Shown: positions 8,100 to 19,675, counted from the first letter of the stretch. The stretch: DNA of 64,000 nucleotides from GCA-003244245 sp963823755 (GCA_963823755.1 CAWGMP010000023.1:306891-370890); one strand, 5' to 3'. Notes: generated from the sequence alone by a model not told the origin. Program-made: numbers and translations.

Positions 8100-8897
8100 G
8101 TGCTGTTAGCAGTCGACATCGGTAACACCAACATCGTCCTGGGCCTGTTCGACGGCAATCGCGGGGGCCCTCACCAGGACGCCACCCTGCTGCACGACTG
8201 GCGGATGCGCACCGACGCCAGGATGACCGCCGACGAGATGGCGCTGACCGTCCGCGGGCTGCTCGGCGAGTACTCCGGCAAGATCACCGGTATCGCCGCG
8301 CTGTCCACGGTGCCCGCGTTGCTGCGTGAGCTGAAAGTGATGATAGAGCTGTACTGGCCGCAGCTGCCCCGGGTGATCGTGGAGCCCGGGGTACGCACCG
8401 GCGTGCCGCTGCACTACGACAACCCCCGCGAGCTCGGTGCCGATCGGATCGTCAACACACTGGCCGCCTACACCCTCTACGGCGGCCCGGCGATCGTGGT
8501 GGACTTCGGTACCTCCACCAACTTCGACGTGGTCAGCGCGCGGGGAGAGTTCCTCGGCGGCGCGCTGGCTCCGGGCATCGAGATCTCCATCGACGCCCTC
8601 GCCGTCCGGGCGGCTCAGCTGGTGAAGGTGCAGCTCGTCCGGCCCCGATCGGTGATCGGTAAGAGCACCGTGGAGGCCTTGCAGTCCGGGTTGCTGTTCG
8701 GTTTCGCCGGGCAGGTGGACGGGCTGGTGCAGCGGATCGCCACAGAGCTGGCCCCCGGAGCCGAGGCGGATGTGGTGGTGATCGCCACCGGCGGGTTGGC
8801 TCCACTGCTGATCGCCGAGTCGCAGACCATCACCCACCACGCGCCGCACCTCACGCTGCGAGGGTTGCGGATGGTCTTCGAACGCAACATCAGCTGA
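8100..8897 (+). CDS. coaX: type III pantothenate kinase
   Basis: CoaX phosphorylates pantothenate, the first committed step of coenzyme A synthesis, and closes this operon. The 265-residue protein opens LLAVDIGNTNIVLGLFDG (phosphate-binding loop of the ASKHA fold), then has PGVRTGVPL, ELGADRIVN, VVDFGTSTNFD and GGALAPGI, and near the end VIATGGLAPLI. The GTG at 8100 follows the panD TAG by 3 bp. The known core order places lysyl-tRNA synthetase and lsr2 next; here about 4.7 kb of accessory genes intervene. Confidence 0.95.
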   Translation: MLLAVDIGNTNIVLGLFDGNRGGPHQDATLLHDWRMRTDARMTADEMALTVRGLLGEYSGKITGIAALSTVPALLRELKVMIELYWPQLPRVIVEPGVRTGVPLHYDNPRELGADRIVNTLAAYTLYGGPAIVVDFGTSTNFDVVSARGEFLGGALAPGIEISIDALAVRAAQLVKVQLVRPRSVIGKSTVEALQSGLLFGFAGQVDGLVQRIATELAPGAEADVVVIATGGLAPLLIAESQTITHHAPHLTLRGLRMVFERNIS

Positions 8898-9053
8898 CCT
8901 CCCGGCGGGTTGTCCGCAGCACCGGTGCCTGCATCGGACGGTACCGGCGATAAACCGCTGCCCAGCGAGTCACGAGGGTGTCGCGGCGACCAGGTCGATC
9001 ATGAGGCCACCGTTGGCGCTACGGTACCGGCAGGCCACAGATCGAGGAGAGCG

Positions 9054-10391
9054 GTGATCGTCGTGGAACCCATCGACCCGGCGCTGTTCGAGCGCGAGGA
9101 CCTGCGCGTGGCGCTGGCCGGCCACGACATCGGCGCGGTGTACCGGGCTCTCAAAGACGCGGGGGTCAGTCAACGGCGGATCGCCGCGCTGACCGGGCAG
9201 TCCCAGTCGGAGGTGTCCGAGATCGTCCATGGGCGCGCGGTCCACGACTACCGGGTGCTGGTGCGCATCGCCGGGGGTCTGAGCATCCCGCGGGCCCGGA
9301 TGGGCTTGTCCTTCGGCGGCTACCCTGGGGATGCGATGGTCGGCGACCTGCCGAAGGAGGTTGTTGAGGAGATGCGCCGCCGCGTGCTGCTCGGCCTCGC
9401 GGGGATCACCCTGGTGGGCCGGCCGGTGCCCGGGCTCGGCGAGCTGGGCCCGCTGCCCACCCCGTCGCCGGTGCCGCTGCCGTCGCGGATCCTGGGGTTG
9501 CACGTGGTGAAGGTGCGTGACCTCACCCAGCGGCTCGGCGAGGCCGGTTGCGCATACGGGTCAGACCCGCAGGTGAGCAGTGCGGCAGCGGAGCGGGCCA
9601 GCGACCTGCTGGGGGTGCCGGGCGCCGAGCCGGTCAAGCGGGCCCTGAAGATAGCGGTGGCGGAGCTGCACATCGAGGCCGGCTGGGACGCGTTCGACGC
9701 CGGGCTCTACGACCGCGCCATGCATCACTACAACCACGGGCTGGAGCTGGCCACCGAGGCCGGTGACGCCTACTGCCAGACCCTCGCCCTGAACTTTGCC
9801 GGGCTGGCCCACGTGGAGCATGGACACCCCAACGACGGGCTCAAGCTGCTGCAAGTCGCGCAGGCGAAGGCCCTGGATATCGCACCAGACGACGAACGCG
9901 CAGTCGTCGGGGAGGGCTCCCGCGCCGCGCTGGAGGCTTGCGGGCGGGCTGACTCTGCCACCGCCCTGGTCCAGCTCGGGTACCCCGACGCCGCCGACGC
10001 CGCGCTGTCGGAGTCCCGGGAACGGTGGCAGCCCACGCCCGCCGTCCAGGCAGGAGACCTGGACCGGGTCGCCGCGCAGCTGGAGCTGGAACGCGGGCGG
10101 CTGGACGCGGCGGAGGGGTTCGCCGCCGGGTCGGTCCGGCTCTGGGAGGGCCGCAGTGGCCGGCGCGGCCGCACACTGGCCGGCATCGTGCTGGCCACCG
10201 TCTACGTCCGGGCCGGGGAATCCGAGGGACTGCGGCTGGCGCACGAGGCGATCACCAGCGCCATGAAGCTCAGCTCGGCACGCGTCCGCTGGCGCCTCGA
10301 ACCCCTGGCCGCCGCCCTGGAAACCCGACCCGGCAACGACTACCGCGAACTCGCCCGGACGGCCCACCGGGTCGCCACGACCCGCGCCTGA
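9054..10391 (+). CDS. helix-turn-helix regulator with TPR-like C-terminal region
   Basis: From a GTG at 9054, preceded by GAGGAG, the product is about 445 residues. The N-terminal 80 residues hold an XRE-like helix-turn-helix (GAVYRALKDAGVSQRRIAAL, TGQSQSEVSEIVHGR), and the rest is a helical array with TPR-type repeats (DAGLYDRAMHHYNHGLELA, YCQTLALNFAGLAHVEHG), a design used by actinobacterial regulators that sense a peptide or partner protein. The open frame extends back to 8910 but that part is unconserved in character and lacks a ribosome binding site. It is followed by an asparagine-synthetase-like gene, and may control that accessory locus. Confidence 0.8.
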   Translation: MIVVEPIDPALFEREDLRVALAGHDIGAVYRALKDAGVSQRRIAALTGQSQSEVSEIVHGRAVHDYRVLVRIAGGLSIPRARMGLSFGGYPGDAMVGDLPKEVVEEMRRRVLLGLAGITLVGRPVPGLGELGPLPTPSPVPLPSRILGLHVVKVRDLTQRLGEAGCAYGSDPQVSSAAAERASDLLGVPGAEPVKRALKIAVAELHIEAGWDAFDAGLYDRAMHHYNHGLELATEAGDAYCQTLALNFAGLAHVEHGHPNDGLKLLQVAQAKALDIAPDDERAVVGEGSRAALEACGRADSATALVQLGYPDAADAALSESRERWQPTPAVQAGDLDRVAAQLELERGRLDAAEGFAAGSVRLWEGRSGRRGRTLAGIVLATVYVRAGESEGLRLAHEAITSAMKLSSARVRWRLEPLAAALETRPGNDYRELARTAHRVATTRA

Positions 10392-10490
10392 CCCGTCCCG
10401 CTCGTTACCCACAAGCCCGGGTTCGACGAAATCGGTACCCGGCGACGGTCAGCACGGCAAGGGCAGCAAAGGCATGCCGCACGGCGAGCC

Positions 10491-11870
10491 GTGCCGCCCC
10501 GCGGTGACATTCGTCCGAGAGCTGATCCTGGGGCTGCGGGTATTGCGGCGGCGGTGAACAGCCTCATCCCGCTGTTCCGCGACGGGACCGGAAGGACTTC
10601 CGCTGATCCGCTGGAACTGACCTGTTCCCCTCCGACGGTCGACTTGACGGCGCTGGGACAGCTGCTCGCACCGCCCGCACTGCTGGGTGAGTTCATCCCC
10701 CACGCACCGTGGAGGGGTGTCGAACGTATCCAGTCCGCTCTGCCAACGCCGAGGGCCGGTTCGCTGCCGTATGCGTTTGCAGCGGCAGTTGCGGACCTGA
10801 CCAGTGACGTTGAGGTGATCGGAGTGAAGGCCTCCGGGGGTCTCGACAGCCTGGCCGTCCTGGCCCATGTGGTGCGCGCTGCGTCCGGACGGCGAGTCAT
10901 TGCTTTCACCACCGACATGATTTGCGATGCTGGTATTAGCACAGCCACCGTGGTGCGCCGTCTCTTGGCTGATCTCGATTTGGACGTTGAGCTGGTGGTG
11001 ATCGACCCACATCGTGAGCGGAGCGAGCCGGTTTGGTCCGCGGTCGGACCGAGGCTCGATGCCCTGCCCGAGGTGAACGCAGCAACCGCAGAGATCGCGA
11101 CCAGGCTCGGTGTGGGGGTCTTACTGTCCGGCGACGGCGCCGACGAGCTTCTCAGTGTCCCGCGCTTCGCCACCGCCCATATCGCCGCCCGTCATGGGCC
11201 ATGGGCAGCTGTGCGGTATGGGCGCGACGTTGCCCACTCCGGGCCGGGACTTGCGGGGGAAGTTGCTGCCGCCGTAGCTTATCGGCTACCTCCGGTCATC
11301 CGGGCGCGTGGTTACTGGGCTGCGAACTGGCCCGCCTGGTGCGATCCCGTCGCACCCGCTGTACTAGCTGAACCCCACCGGACTCAGGCAACCGTGTGGG
11401 CGCGTGGATGGGTGAATGGGCAAATCACCGCCCATGCCGCCGAGTCCCGCTCGTGGGCAGCCTCCGATGCGCGCGATGCACTGTTTCCCCGTGAGGTGAT
11501 TCCGCCCGCCGGCACCGTGCCGGAGACCTCGCCGTTCCTGCACGATGACACCCTTGCTACCGCGCTCGCCCTCCCGCTCGCGGACCGCTACAGCCCCCGC
11601 CTACCCACCGCCTACCTGCGTAGCAAGGCGCAAGTCGTGCGACTACTACCCCACACCGCCCTGCCGGTGCTTCCTCGGCACAAGCAGTACTTCGGCACTG
11701 TGCTCGCCCACCAGGCCGCTACCGGGGCCATGGCACCGCTCGCTGTGGAGGTCGGGCTGTTCGATCCGGCTGCGCTGGCAGCAGAGACCGGCGTCGCCCA
11801 GCGTCTGATCATCGCCGCAATCGAGCGTTGGCTCACCGGAGCCGAGAAGGCAGGCGCTGCTATCGGCTGA
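10491..11870 (+). CDS. asparagine-synthetase-like ATP-dependent amidotransferase
   Basis: This 459-residue protein (or 438 from a GTG at 10554) has the PP-loop ATP site SGGLDS at residues 115-120 and the second motif LLSGDGADELL around 225-235, which define the asparagine synthetase C-terminal domain. The N-terminal glutaminase domain is missing: no catalytic Cys2 and only a short lead-in (LLGEFIPHAPWRGVERIQ) similar to the linker before the synthetase domain. Lasso-peptide cyclases and other RiPP or natural-product amide-forming enzymes have this build. It is convergent with a GNAT gene 10 bp away. The substrate is unknown; the catalytic motifs look intact. Confidence 0.75.
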   Translation: MPPRGDIRPRADPGAAGIAAAVNSLIPLFRDGTGRTSADPLELTCSPPTVDLTALGQLLAPPALLGEFIPHAPWRGVERIQSALPTPRAGSLPYAFAAAVADLTSDVEVIGVKASGGLDSLAVLAHVVRAASGRRVIAFTTDMICDAGISTATVVRRLLADLDLDVELVVIDPHRERSEPVWSAVGPRLDALPEVNAATAEIATRLGVGVLLSGDGADELLSVPRFATAHIAARHGPWAAVRYGRDVAHSGPGLAGEVAAAVAYRLPPVIRARGYWAANWPAWCDPVAPAVLAEPHRTQATVWARGWVNGQITAHAAESRSWAASDARDALFPREVIPPAGTVPETSPFLHDDTLATALALPLADRYSPRLPTAYLRSKAQVVRLLPHTALPVLPRHKQYFGTVLAHQAATGAMAPLAVEVGLFDPAALAAETGVAQRLIIAAIERWLTGAEKAGAAIG

Positions 11871-11880
11871 GGCGAACGTG

Positions 11881-12786
11881 TCAGGGACGACGCAGGAAGC
11901 TGGAGAGCCTGTCGACCTCTGCGAAACCGGCTTGGTCATAGAGGCGGTTGGCCGCGGTGCGGTCTCGCTCGGTATCGCCCGCTGGGGCATCGTCGTCTAC
12001 GTAGGCGATCATTTCGTGGGCGCCGTTGGCCGCGAGGTGGGCACAGCACTGGCCCAGCAGCGCGCGGCCCAAGCCACGGCGGCGGGCGGCCGGCGCGATA
12101 CTGATCCACCACAGCACGCCGATTCCGTCGACCGGCTGCCCGATGATCGCCTCCCCCAGCGCCGTCCCGTCAGCGTCGCGCACGGTCAGCTGCCACCCAA
12201 CCGGGTCCGTGCTCGACGAGATCTCGGCGAGCGGAGGTAGCTGGCGCGGCAGAGGAGCATCCAGCCGCCGGTGGATATACCGCCACAGGTCTCGCCCCGA
12301 GAACCCGGCAACCTCCAGCACCCTGCGGGTCACCGGGCGATGGCGCACCGGCAGTCCCTCCAGTCCGAGAGTAAGTGCGGAAGCGAACTCGAACGCATAC
12401 ACCGGACGCGGTCCGAGCTCGGCCAGCGTGTGCGCAACCAGGGCCTCGGCGATAGTCGAGTCCTCGTCACGCCGGTTCTCATCACGGCAGTGCAGCCATA
12501 AAATCAGTCCCGCAAGGTCGTTGGGACGGGTGGCGTAGGAGACCACTCCGACCACCCGGCCAGTGGAAACGGTCACGACGTCGGTGCGTGGAACGTCCAA
12601 CTCGGCCCACCAACCGCTATCCACCGTTGAACGCCCGGCCAGGGCCTCAGTGAGCATGGCCGACGTTGCCTGCGGTTGGCCGGGCAACCGGTCACAGTCG
12701 ATCAGCCCCAGAACAGCAGTCTCATCCGCAGCCATGTATGGCCGTGCGAACAAGTGCCCTGCCGAACTGATGGTCGCGACCCCCAC
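11881..12786 (-). CDS. GNAT-family N-acetyltransferase, two-domain
   Basis: The product is 301 residues from a GTG at 12786. The C-terminal domain carries the acetyl-CoA motif ISIAPAARRRGLGRALL (R-R-x-G-L-G) near residue 235 and ends with the usual ANRLYDQAGF; the N-terminal half looks like a second, weaker GNAT domain. Substrate unknown. It lies between an asparagine-synthetase-like gene and the remnant of an FxLD-type methyltransferase; GNAT enzymes do occur in some RiPP loci, for example lysine acetylation in albusnodin, which is established, but that role here is inference. Confidence 0.8.
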   Translation of the reverse strand: MGVATISSAGHLFARPYMAADETAVLGLIDCDRLPGQPQATSAMLTEALAGRSTVDSGWWAELDVPRTDVVTVSTGRVVGVVSYATRPNDLAGLILWLHCRDENRRDEDSTIAEALVAHTLAELGPRPVYAFEFASALTLGLEGLPVRHRPVTRRVLEVAGFSGRDLWRYIHRRLDAPLPRQLPPLAEISSSTDPVGWQLTVRDADGTALGEAIIGQPVDGIGVLWWISIAPAARRRGLGRALLGQCCAHLAANGAHEMIAYVDDDAPAGDTERDRTAANRLYDQAGFAEVDRLSSFLRRP

Positions 12787-12950
12787 TCCCGGTGCTCGTC
12801 AGCGTCCCCGCTTTGCACGTGACTGCTCTGGCTGAACTCGGTGCGAACTCAAACCAGGGTTGACCCTACTGGGGTGTTCCGGCTGTTTCGCTCGGCGTCT
12901 ACCGCTCTATACACCCATCATCACGGTCGACCAGAAAGGACGGCTCTGCG

Positions 12951-13635
12951 GTGACCACTTCCCGCACCGCACCGCTGGCGGACCGGCTGGCCGCCTATGC
13001 TGACTCGCTGCGCGACACCGGCGCGATCTGCACCCATGCCGTGCACGCCGCGTTCGCCACGGTGCCACGACATCGCTTCCTATCCCACTTCCGCTACCGC
13101 GCCGACGAATACACCCTCGATGCCAACCAGGAGCCGCCCGGAGAGGTACTGGACATCGTGTATGCAAACAACTCGCTGCTGACCCACACCGGCCAGGACG
13201 GCGACCCGGCCTCCAGCAGCTCCGCCCCGTCGACCATGGCGAAGACATCCCCACCACCGACGCTCGGCACGTCCCCGACGTCGGAGGAGTCCTTGACCAA
13301 ACCCAGTACCACGACCTGTGGTGCTACCTCGGCACCCGCGACTCAAGGATCACCCGCGCCTACTCTGACACCAACGCCTTCGACCTCACCCTCGGCGTAT
13401 GTGCCCTCGTCGACTCCGACGCCGGCACAGCCTGGATACACACCGACGGCACCATGACCATCACCGGCAACCCGGAGATCGGCGACCGACTCGCCGCCCT
13501 CGTCCAGCAATGGGACACCGCGGGCAGACCGGGTGTCTGCGACTGGAACATCGATTGGCACGGCACGGGCAGCGACGCCGACCCCACGGGCCTGCTGCGT
13601 CCGCATCACTGGCGGCCTGGCCACGCTAGCGGTCA
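12951..13635 (+). pseudogene. FxLD-type protein-L-isoaspartate-like O-methyltransferase, internally deleted
   Basis: The first frame (GTG at 12951, good purine-rich site before it) gives HAVHAAFATVPRHRFLSHFR and QEPPGEVLDIVYANNSLLTH, the N-terminus of PIMT-like methyltransferases used in RiPP loci. At about 13200-13215 the frame changes and the sequence jumps to the C-terminal domain: HDLWCYLGTRDSRITRAYS, TLGVCALVDSDAGTAWIHTD, LAALVQQWDTAGRPGVCDW. The central SAM-binding fold of roughly 150 residues is missing. So the gene is dead through an internal deletion plus frameshift. It is an indicator that a peptide-modification locus once stood here. Confidence 0.65.
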
Positions 13636-13689
13636 ACGCTCCTGCTCCTTCTCCCGTGCCGATCCGGGCGTGTGGGGCCATTGTCGCCG

Positions 13690-14616
13690 ATCTGGCTGTC
13701 GTGAGAATCGGCGACGAAGGCAACCGCTACGTCGAAGCTCCGCGAAGCGCGGATCTGGGCTTGCGAGCGGGAGCCCTATCCCGTCGGAGTGCCGCATACC
13801 CGGACCCGGCGAGGGATCCGCGACGCACATGTCGGGCTGCCATCGGATACCGTGGATACCGTCACCGGCGAAGGTCACCGTGACCGGGCGGGTTATTTCC
13901 TGCGCAATACCGGTCCCGGCGAGGGGAGCTGTCTGCCGCAAGCCTGAGAATGGCAGGTTACCTCGATCTCATCGTCTGCGATGCGGCCCAGCGAACCGCC
14001 CGGGTACGGGCCGACGCGGTTCGATCGGCCCGCGACATGCTGCATTCGCTCGACTCCTCGAGGTCGAGACACCGATGTACAGGTAGCAAACGCTCATGCT
14101 GCAGCACGGGCGTTTGTGACGCACTCCAACACTCGACACCGACCGATGCCGGCGGATCGCCCCGGATCTGCACCTGAAGCGTCGCGTTGTCGGCGGGATG
14201 GCATAACTGACCGAACGCTATACCGAGTTGCCCCGCCACGCCGCGCGCGGACCTCGCAGTGGATCCTGGCCGGCTACTGAAAGCTGGTTGATGAGTTGTT
14301 CGAGCACCTCGTCGGGTCCAACTTGCACGGTCTGGTCGAGAAATGGGATCTCTACATCCGGTCGGTCGAGTCGGTCACCGCCTACTCGGAGCTGGTCGAC
14401 CCGGTCGTGCAACAGGAGCGTTTCGAGACCCAGGCCGCGCTCACAGCGGCGGGCGATGATGAGGCGATGCCGCGGGACGAGGACTTCCTGACTGCGATGG
14501 AGTACGGAATGCCACCGAGTGGCAGCATGGGAATGGGGATCGACCGGTTACTCATGGCGCGCACGGGTTCGGGTATCCGTGAGACGATCCTGTTTCCGCT
14601 GGTACGACCACAATGA
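13690..14616 (+). pseudogene. lysS: class II lysyl-tRNA synthetase, multiply frameshifted
   Basis: Scattered over all three frames is a class II LysRS: the anticodon-binding OB fold (REPYPVGVPHTRTRRGIRDA, VTVTGRV), YLDLIVCDAAQRTARVRADA with AVRSARDMLHSL, LLEVETPM of motif 2, ARAFVTHSN, and finally an intact C-terminal frame from 14281 to 14616 with SGSMGMGIDRLLMARTGSGI, the motif 3 region. At least four frame changes and a deletion of the central catalytic part are needed to link them. The place, just before lsr2, is where functional lysS/lysX stands in related genomes. The organism must have another LysRS gene. Confidence 0.8.
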
Positions 14617-14737
14617 GCGGACTGCACGGCGAGCCGATTTCCCAATCCGCCCGGAAATGGGCTAGCCTACTCGTTGTCGTTGTGGAGTCGTCGTGCGATG
14701 GCTCCGTCCACCACGTCCCCGAGGGAGGACGACGCGC

Positions 14738-15085
14738 ATGGCGCAGAAGGTCACCGTAACTTTGGTCGATGACCTCGACGGAGGTACCGCCGAAGAGACC
14801 GTCGAGTTTGGTATCGACGGTGTGTCTTACGAGATTGATCTGTCGGCGGGGAACGCAGGCAAGCTGCGTGACTCACTGGCTGATTATGTCGGCAACGCCC
14901 GCAAGGCGGGCGGGCGTCGCAAGGCTGCAGGTCCGGTTCGCCGGGCTAGCAGTGGCGGCCGGGCATCGGTGGACCGCGAGCAGAACGCCGCGATCCGCGA
15001 GTGGGCCCGTAAGAACGGTTACAACGTCTCGGACCGTGGTCGCATCCCGGCTGAGGTGCTGGACGCTTACCATAAGGGAAACTGA
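14738..15085 (+). CDS. lsr2: Lsr2 nucleoid-associated protein, xenogeneic silencer
   Basis: Lsr2 bridges AT-rich DNA and silences foreign genes, the actinobacterial counterpart of H-NS. The 115-residue protein starts MAQKVTVTLVDDLDGG, has the N-terminal dimerisation strands and ends in the DNA-binding domain REWARKNGYNVSDRGRIPAE, with the minor-groove RGR motif at residues 100-102. GAGGGAGGA at 14721-14729 is a strong ribosome binding site for the ATG at 14738; the open frame extending upstream to 14693 is not used. It stands in the usual lysS-lsr2-clpC order and is followed by a clear terminator. Confidence 0.96.
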   Translation: MAQKVTVTLVDDLDGGTAEETVEFGIDGVSYEIDLSAGNAGKLRDSLADYVGNARKAGGRRKAAGPVRRASSGGRASVDREQNAAIREWARKNGYNVSDRGRIPAEVLDAYHKGN

Positions 15086-15092
15086 GGCCGGT

Positions 15093-15127
15093 ACACCGGT
15101 GCCGTCCCATCCGGACGGCACCGGTGT
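15093..15127 (+). terminator. terminator after lsr2
   Basis: ACACCGGTGCCGTCC and its perfect complement form a 15-bp GC-rich stem with a CATCC loop, 7 bp after the lsr2 stop, followed by a T-containing stretch. It also ends near the convergent DUF2231 gene. Confidence 0.8.
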
Positions 15128-15162
15128 TGTCGTCCTTGGTCAGGTGTTCTGACGTGCGGTCT

Positions 15163-15669
15163 TTAGTCGGCCCCATGGTCGGCCCGGCCCGGAATGAGCG
15201 CATCGGACATGACTGCCCGGGGCCGCTTGAGAACCCGGACCCCGTAGACGAAGGTAAGTGCGCCGCCGAGGTAGCCGCCCCCCAACAGCAGGACCCAGGA
15301 GATGACACCGAGGGTCAGAGCTGACGTGATGATCTTTCCATCGGAGTATCCAGCCAACTGCAATCGGAACGTCCCGGCGAACATACCCGTGGCGCTGGAC
15401 GTCAAAGTCAGATGCCACCAGCCAAGGGTGCGTGCAGGCCCGTCCGCGGGAATGCCGAACAGGTCCACCAGGCCGGTGATGATGGTCGGTATGGCGGCGA
15501 TGAGGCCGACCCCGATCGTCAGCACCGAAGCGGTGGCCATCGCATGCTCCTGGAACCCGGCCGCGCCGGCCACGAGCATCGCGACGCCAGCGGTGTAGGC
15601 GCCGATGCCCACATCGGTCAGCGGTGCGTGTGCAGGTTTGCCGGCGAAGCCCTTCACCAGGCTCACCAT
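15163..15669 (-). CDS. DUF2231-type membrane protein
   Basis: A 168-residue protein with four hydrophobic helices. It starts MVSLVKGFAGKPAHAPLTDV, where the P-A-H-x-x-L-x-D pattern resembles the conserved P-L-H-P-x-L-x-x-x-P of DUF2231, followed by GIGAYTAG. Function is unknown for the family; some members pair with electron-transfer or Rieske proteins. It is the second DUF2231-like gene in this window (see 26101). It is convergent with lsr2. The ATG at 15669 is preceded by GGAGGGAGC. Confidence 0.65.
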   Translation of the reverse strand: MVSLVKGFAGKPAHAPLTDVGIGAYTAGVAMLVAGAAGFQEHAMATASVLTIGVGLIAAIPTIITGLVDLFGIPADGPARTLGWWHLTLTSSATGMFAGTFRLQLAGYSDGKIITSALTLGVISWVLLLGGGYLGGALTFVYGVRVLKRPRAVMSDALIPGRADHGAD

Positions 15670-15835
15670 CAGACGGCTCCCTCCGTCGAAGCATGTGACA
15701 CCTCGCGAGCAGTGTTACCCGCATCACAGTAAACGTGCAGGTTCTACCCGGGGTTCATCGATCTACCCAACTCCGCCCGATCTACCCAACTCCGCACGAT
15801 GGAGCCTGTGGTCGATCGAGGAGCGTGAGTGCAGA

Positions 15836-16747
15836 TCAGGACGGATCGAGCGTGCTGAAAATGCGGATCCGTTCGCTGTCGCTGAGCCGCGGACAGCTGG
15901 CGCACGGACGCTCGACCCCGGGCAGCGCGTAGAGAAAGCAGCATGAGCCGCGGCGGCGGGTCCAGTGGGTGCGCCCGCGGTCGTCGGTCACCTCGCAGAT
16001 AGTCGACGCCGAGGTGAGCGGGTTCTCGCCGTCGGCGAGCACCAGTCGCGCGTCAGACGCTCCGGCCCGCGGTGACCCGAATGAGCGTCCCGCCAACAGC
16101 AGAGCGCTATCTAGCACGTCGGTCACCGCGGCCCACTGCGTGCGGCGCCCGAAGCGCACCGATGGGCTGTAAACCGTGAGGAAGCGGTTCGCGTGCGCGA
16201 TCACCTGGTGGCGCAGTACGGCGCCCAGCGCCGCCGCGTCGGGCACCGGTACGGCGTCGGGATGCCCGACGGCGGGATCACCAGGCAGGCACCAGAACCG
16301 TCCCGGACGCAGCGCCACCTCCTGTAGCCCCGAGGGATCGAGCCGGAAGCTGAGCTGTCGCGGCGCCAGCCAGGGCACTCGCCGCGCGGAATGGAACAGC
16401 AAGGCGCCCAGATAGGCCGGGATGACCAGATACCACTGCAGTACCTGGCCGCCGGTGGTCTTCTCGGGCACGAGCGTCCTCGCGGAACCGGGGACCGTCT
16501 CGGCGTATTGCTCGGCGAGCTGTCGCGCGACCATCGCGCGCCACTGGGTGAAGAAGGCGGGATCGGACAGGGCATGGTCACAGGCGACCCAGGGGCCGGT
16601 GGGCAAGTCTGACATCCAGTTGAACATCCGAAAGGACAACAAACTCACCGCGCGGTCCACCGTGGCCACCGAGGCGGCCAGTGGGTGTGAGCAGTGAGGT
16701 TCTACCGCTCCTGCTGGGTCTTCGACGGGCACCGCGGCATGCGGCAC
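15836..16747 (-). CDS. FhuF-like ferric-siderophore reductase, [2Fe-2S]
   Basis: About 303 residues with the hallmark C-terminal cysteine motif RRGSCCFLYALPGVERPCAS then CPR, that is C-C-x10-C-x2-C, which binds the [2Fe-2S] cluster of FhuF-type ferric reductases. These release iron from siderophores in the cytoplasm. The longest frame begins at a GTG at 16789, but that overlaps an iron box; a GTG at 16747 preceded by GGGGGAGG at close spacing is the better start. The iron box at 16788-16806 then lies just upstream, so IdeR/DtxR repression under iron sufficiency is expected. No siderophore genes adjoin it. Confidence 0.8.
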   Translation of the reverse strand: MPHAAVPVEDPAGAVEPHCSHPLAASVATVDRAVSLLSFRMFNWMSDLPTGPWVACDHALSDPAFFTQWRAMVARQLAEQYAETVPGSARTLVPEKTTGGQVLQWYLVIPAYLGALLFHSARRVPWLAPRQLSFRLDPSGLQEVALRPGRFWCLPGDPAVGHPDAVPVPDAAALGAVLRHQVIAHANRFLTVYSPSVRFGRRTQWAAVTDVLDSALLLAGRSFGSPRAGASDARLVLADGENPLTSASTICEVTDDRGRTHWTRRRGSCCFLYALPGVERPCASCPRLSDSERIRIFSTLDPS

Positions 16748-16787
16748 AGCCTCCCCCTTTGCGGTCGCGTTGACCACCTGCCCTGAC

Positions 16788-16806
16788 ACAGGTTTGCCTT
16801 ACCTAA
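16788..16806 (-). promoter_or_regulatory. IdeR/DtxR iron box
   Basis: Read on the minus strand the 19-mer is TTAGGTAAGGCAAACCTGT, which agrees with the known IdeR consensus TTAGGTTAGGCTAACCTAA at 15 of 19 positions, including both GG and CC cores. It lies 41 bp upstream of the proposed GTG start of the FhuF-like gene. Confidence 0.75.
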
Positions 16807-17058
16807 TGCGGTGCAACATAGCAGTCGGGTCAAGGGCGAGCATCCTCTGCTACACCGTGACTACCCGACAGAGTTTCGTTCACTCTGAGCGGACAGGCGT
16901 CGTTTTGCGGAATCCTGACCAGCGGTAGCACGTTGCAGCAGGAGTTCGGGGTAGCAGTTCGACAGCGAGCATGACCGTCCGGCGGCTACAGTGACGGCAC
17001 GGACTGTCTTGACCCAGTACCGGCTGCGTCGTGTCGGCGCGGCAGTCAGGAGTGCACC

Positions 17059-19587
<2,529 letters not shown>

Positions 19588-19600
19588 TCCCATCGCCTGG

Positions 19601-19628
19601 AACGGGGTCCCGGATCCGGGACCCCGTT
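19601..19628 (+). terminator. terminator after clpC
   Basis: A perfect palindrome, AACGGGGTCCCGGA with its complement, begins 14 bp after the clpC stop and is followed by TTTCGG. It would fold to a very stable hairpin with a GATC turn and separates clpC from the convergent mhuD-like gene. Confidence 0.8.
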
Positions 19629-19675
19629 TCGGTGTGTTCCCGACCCGGCGCCGGTGATCCGGCTCCGAATGGCGG

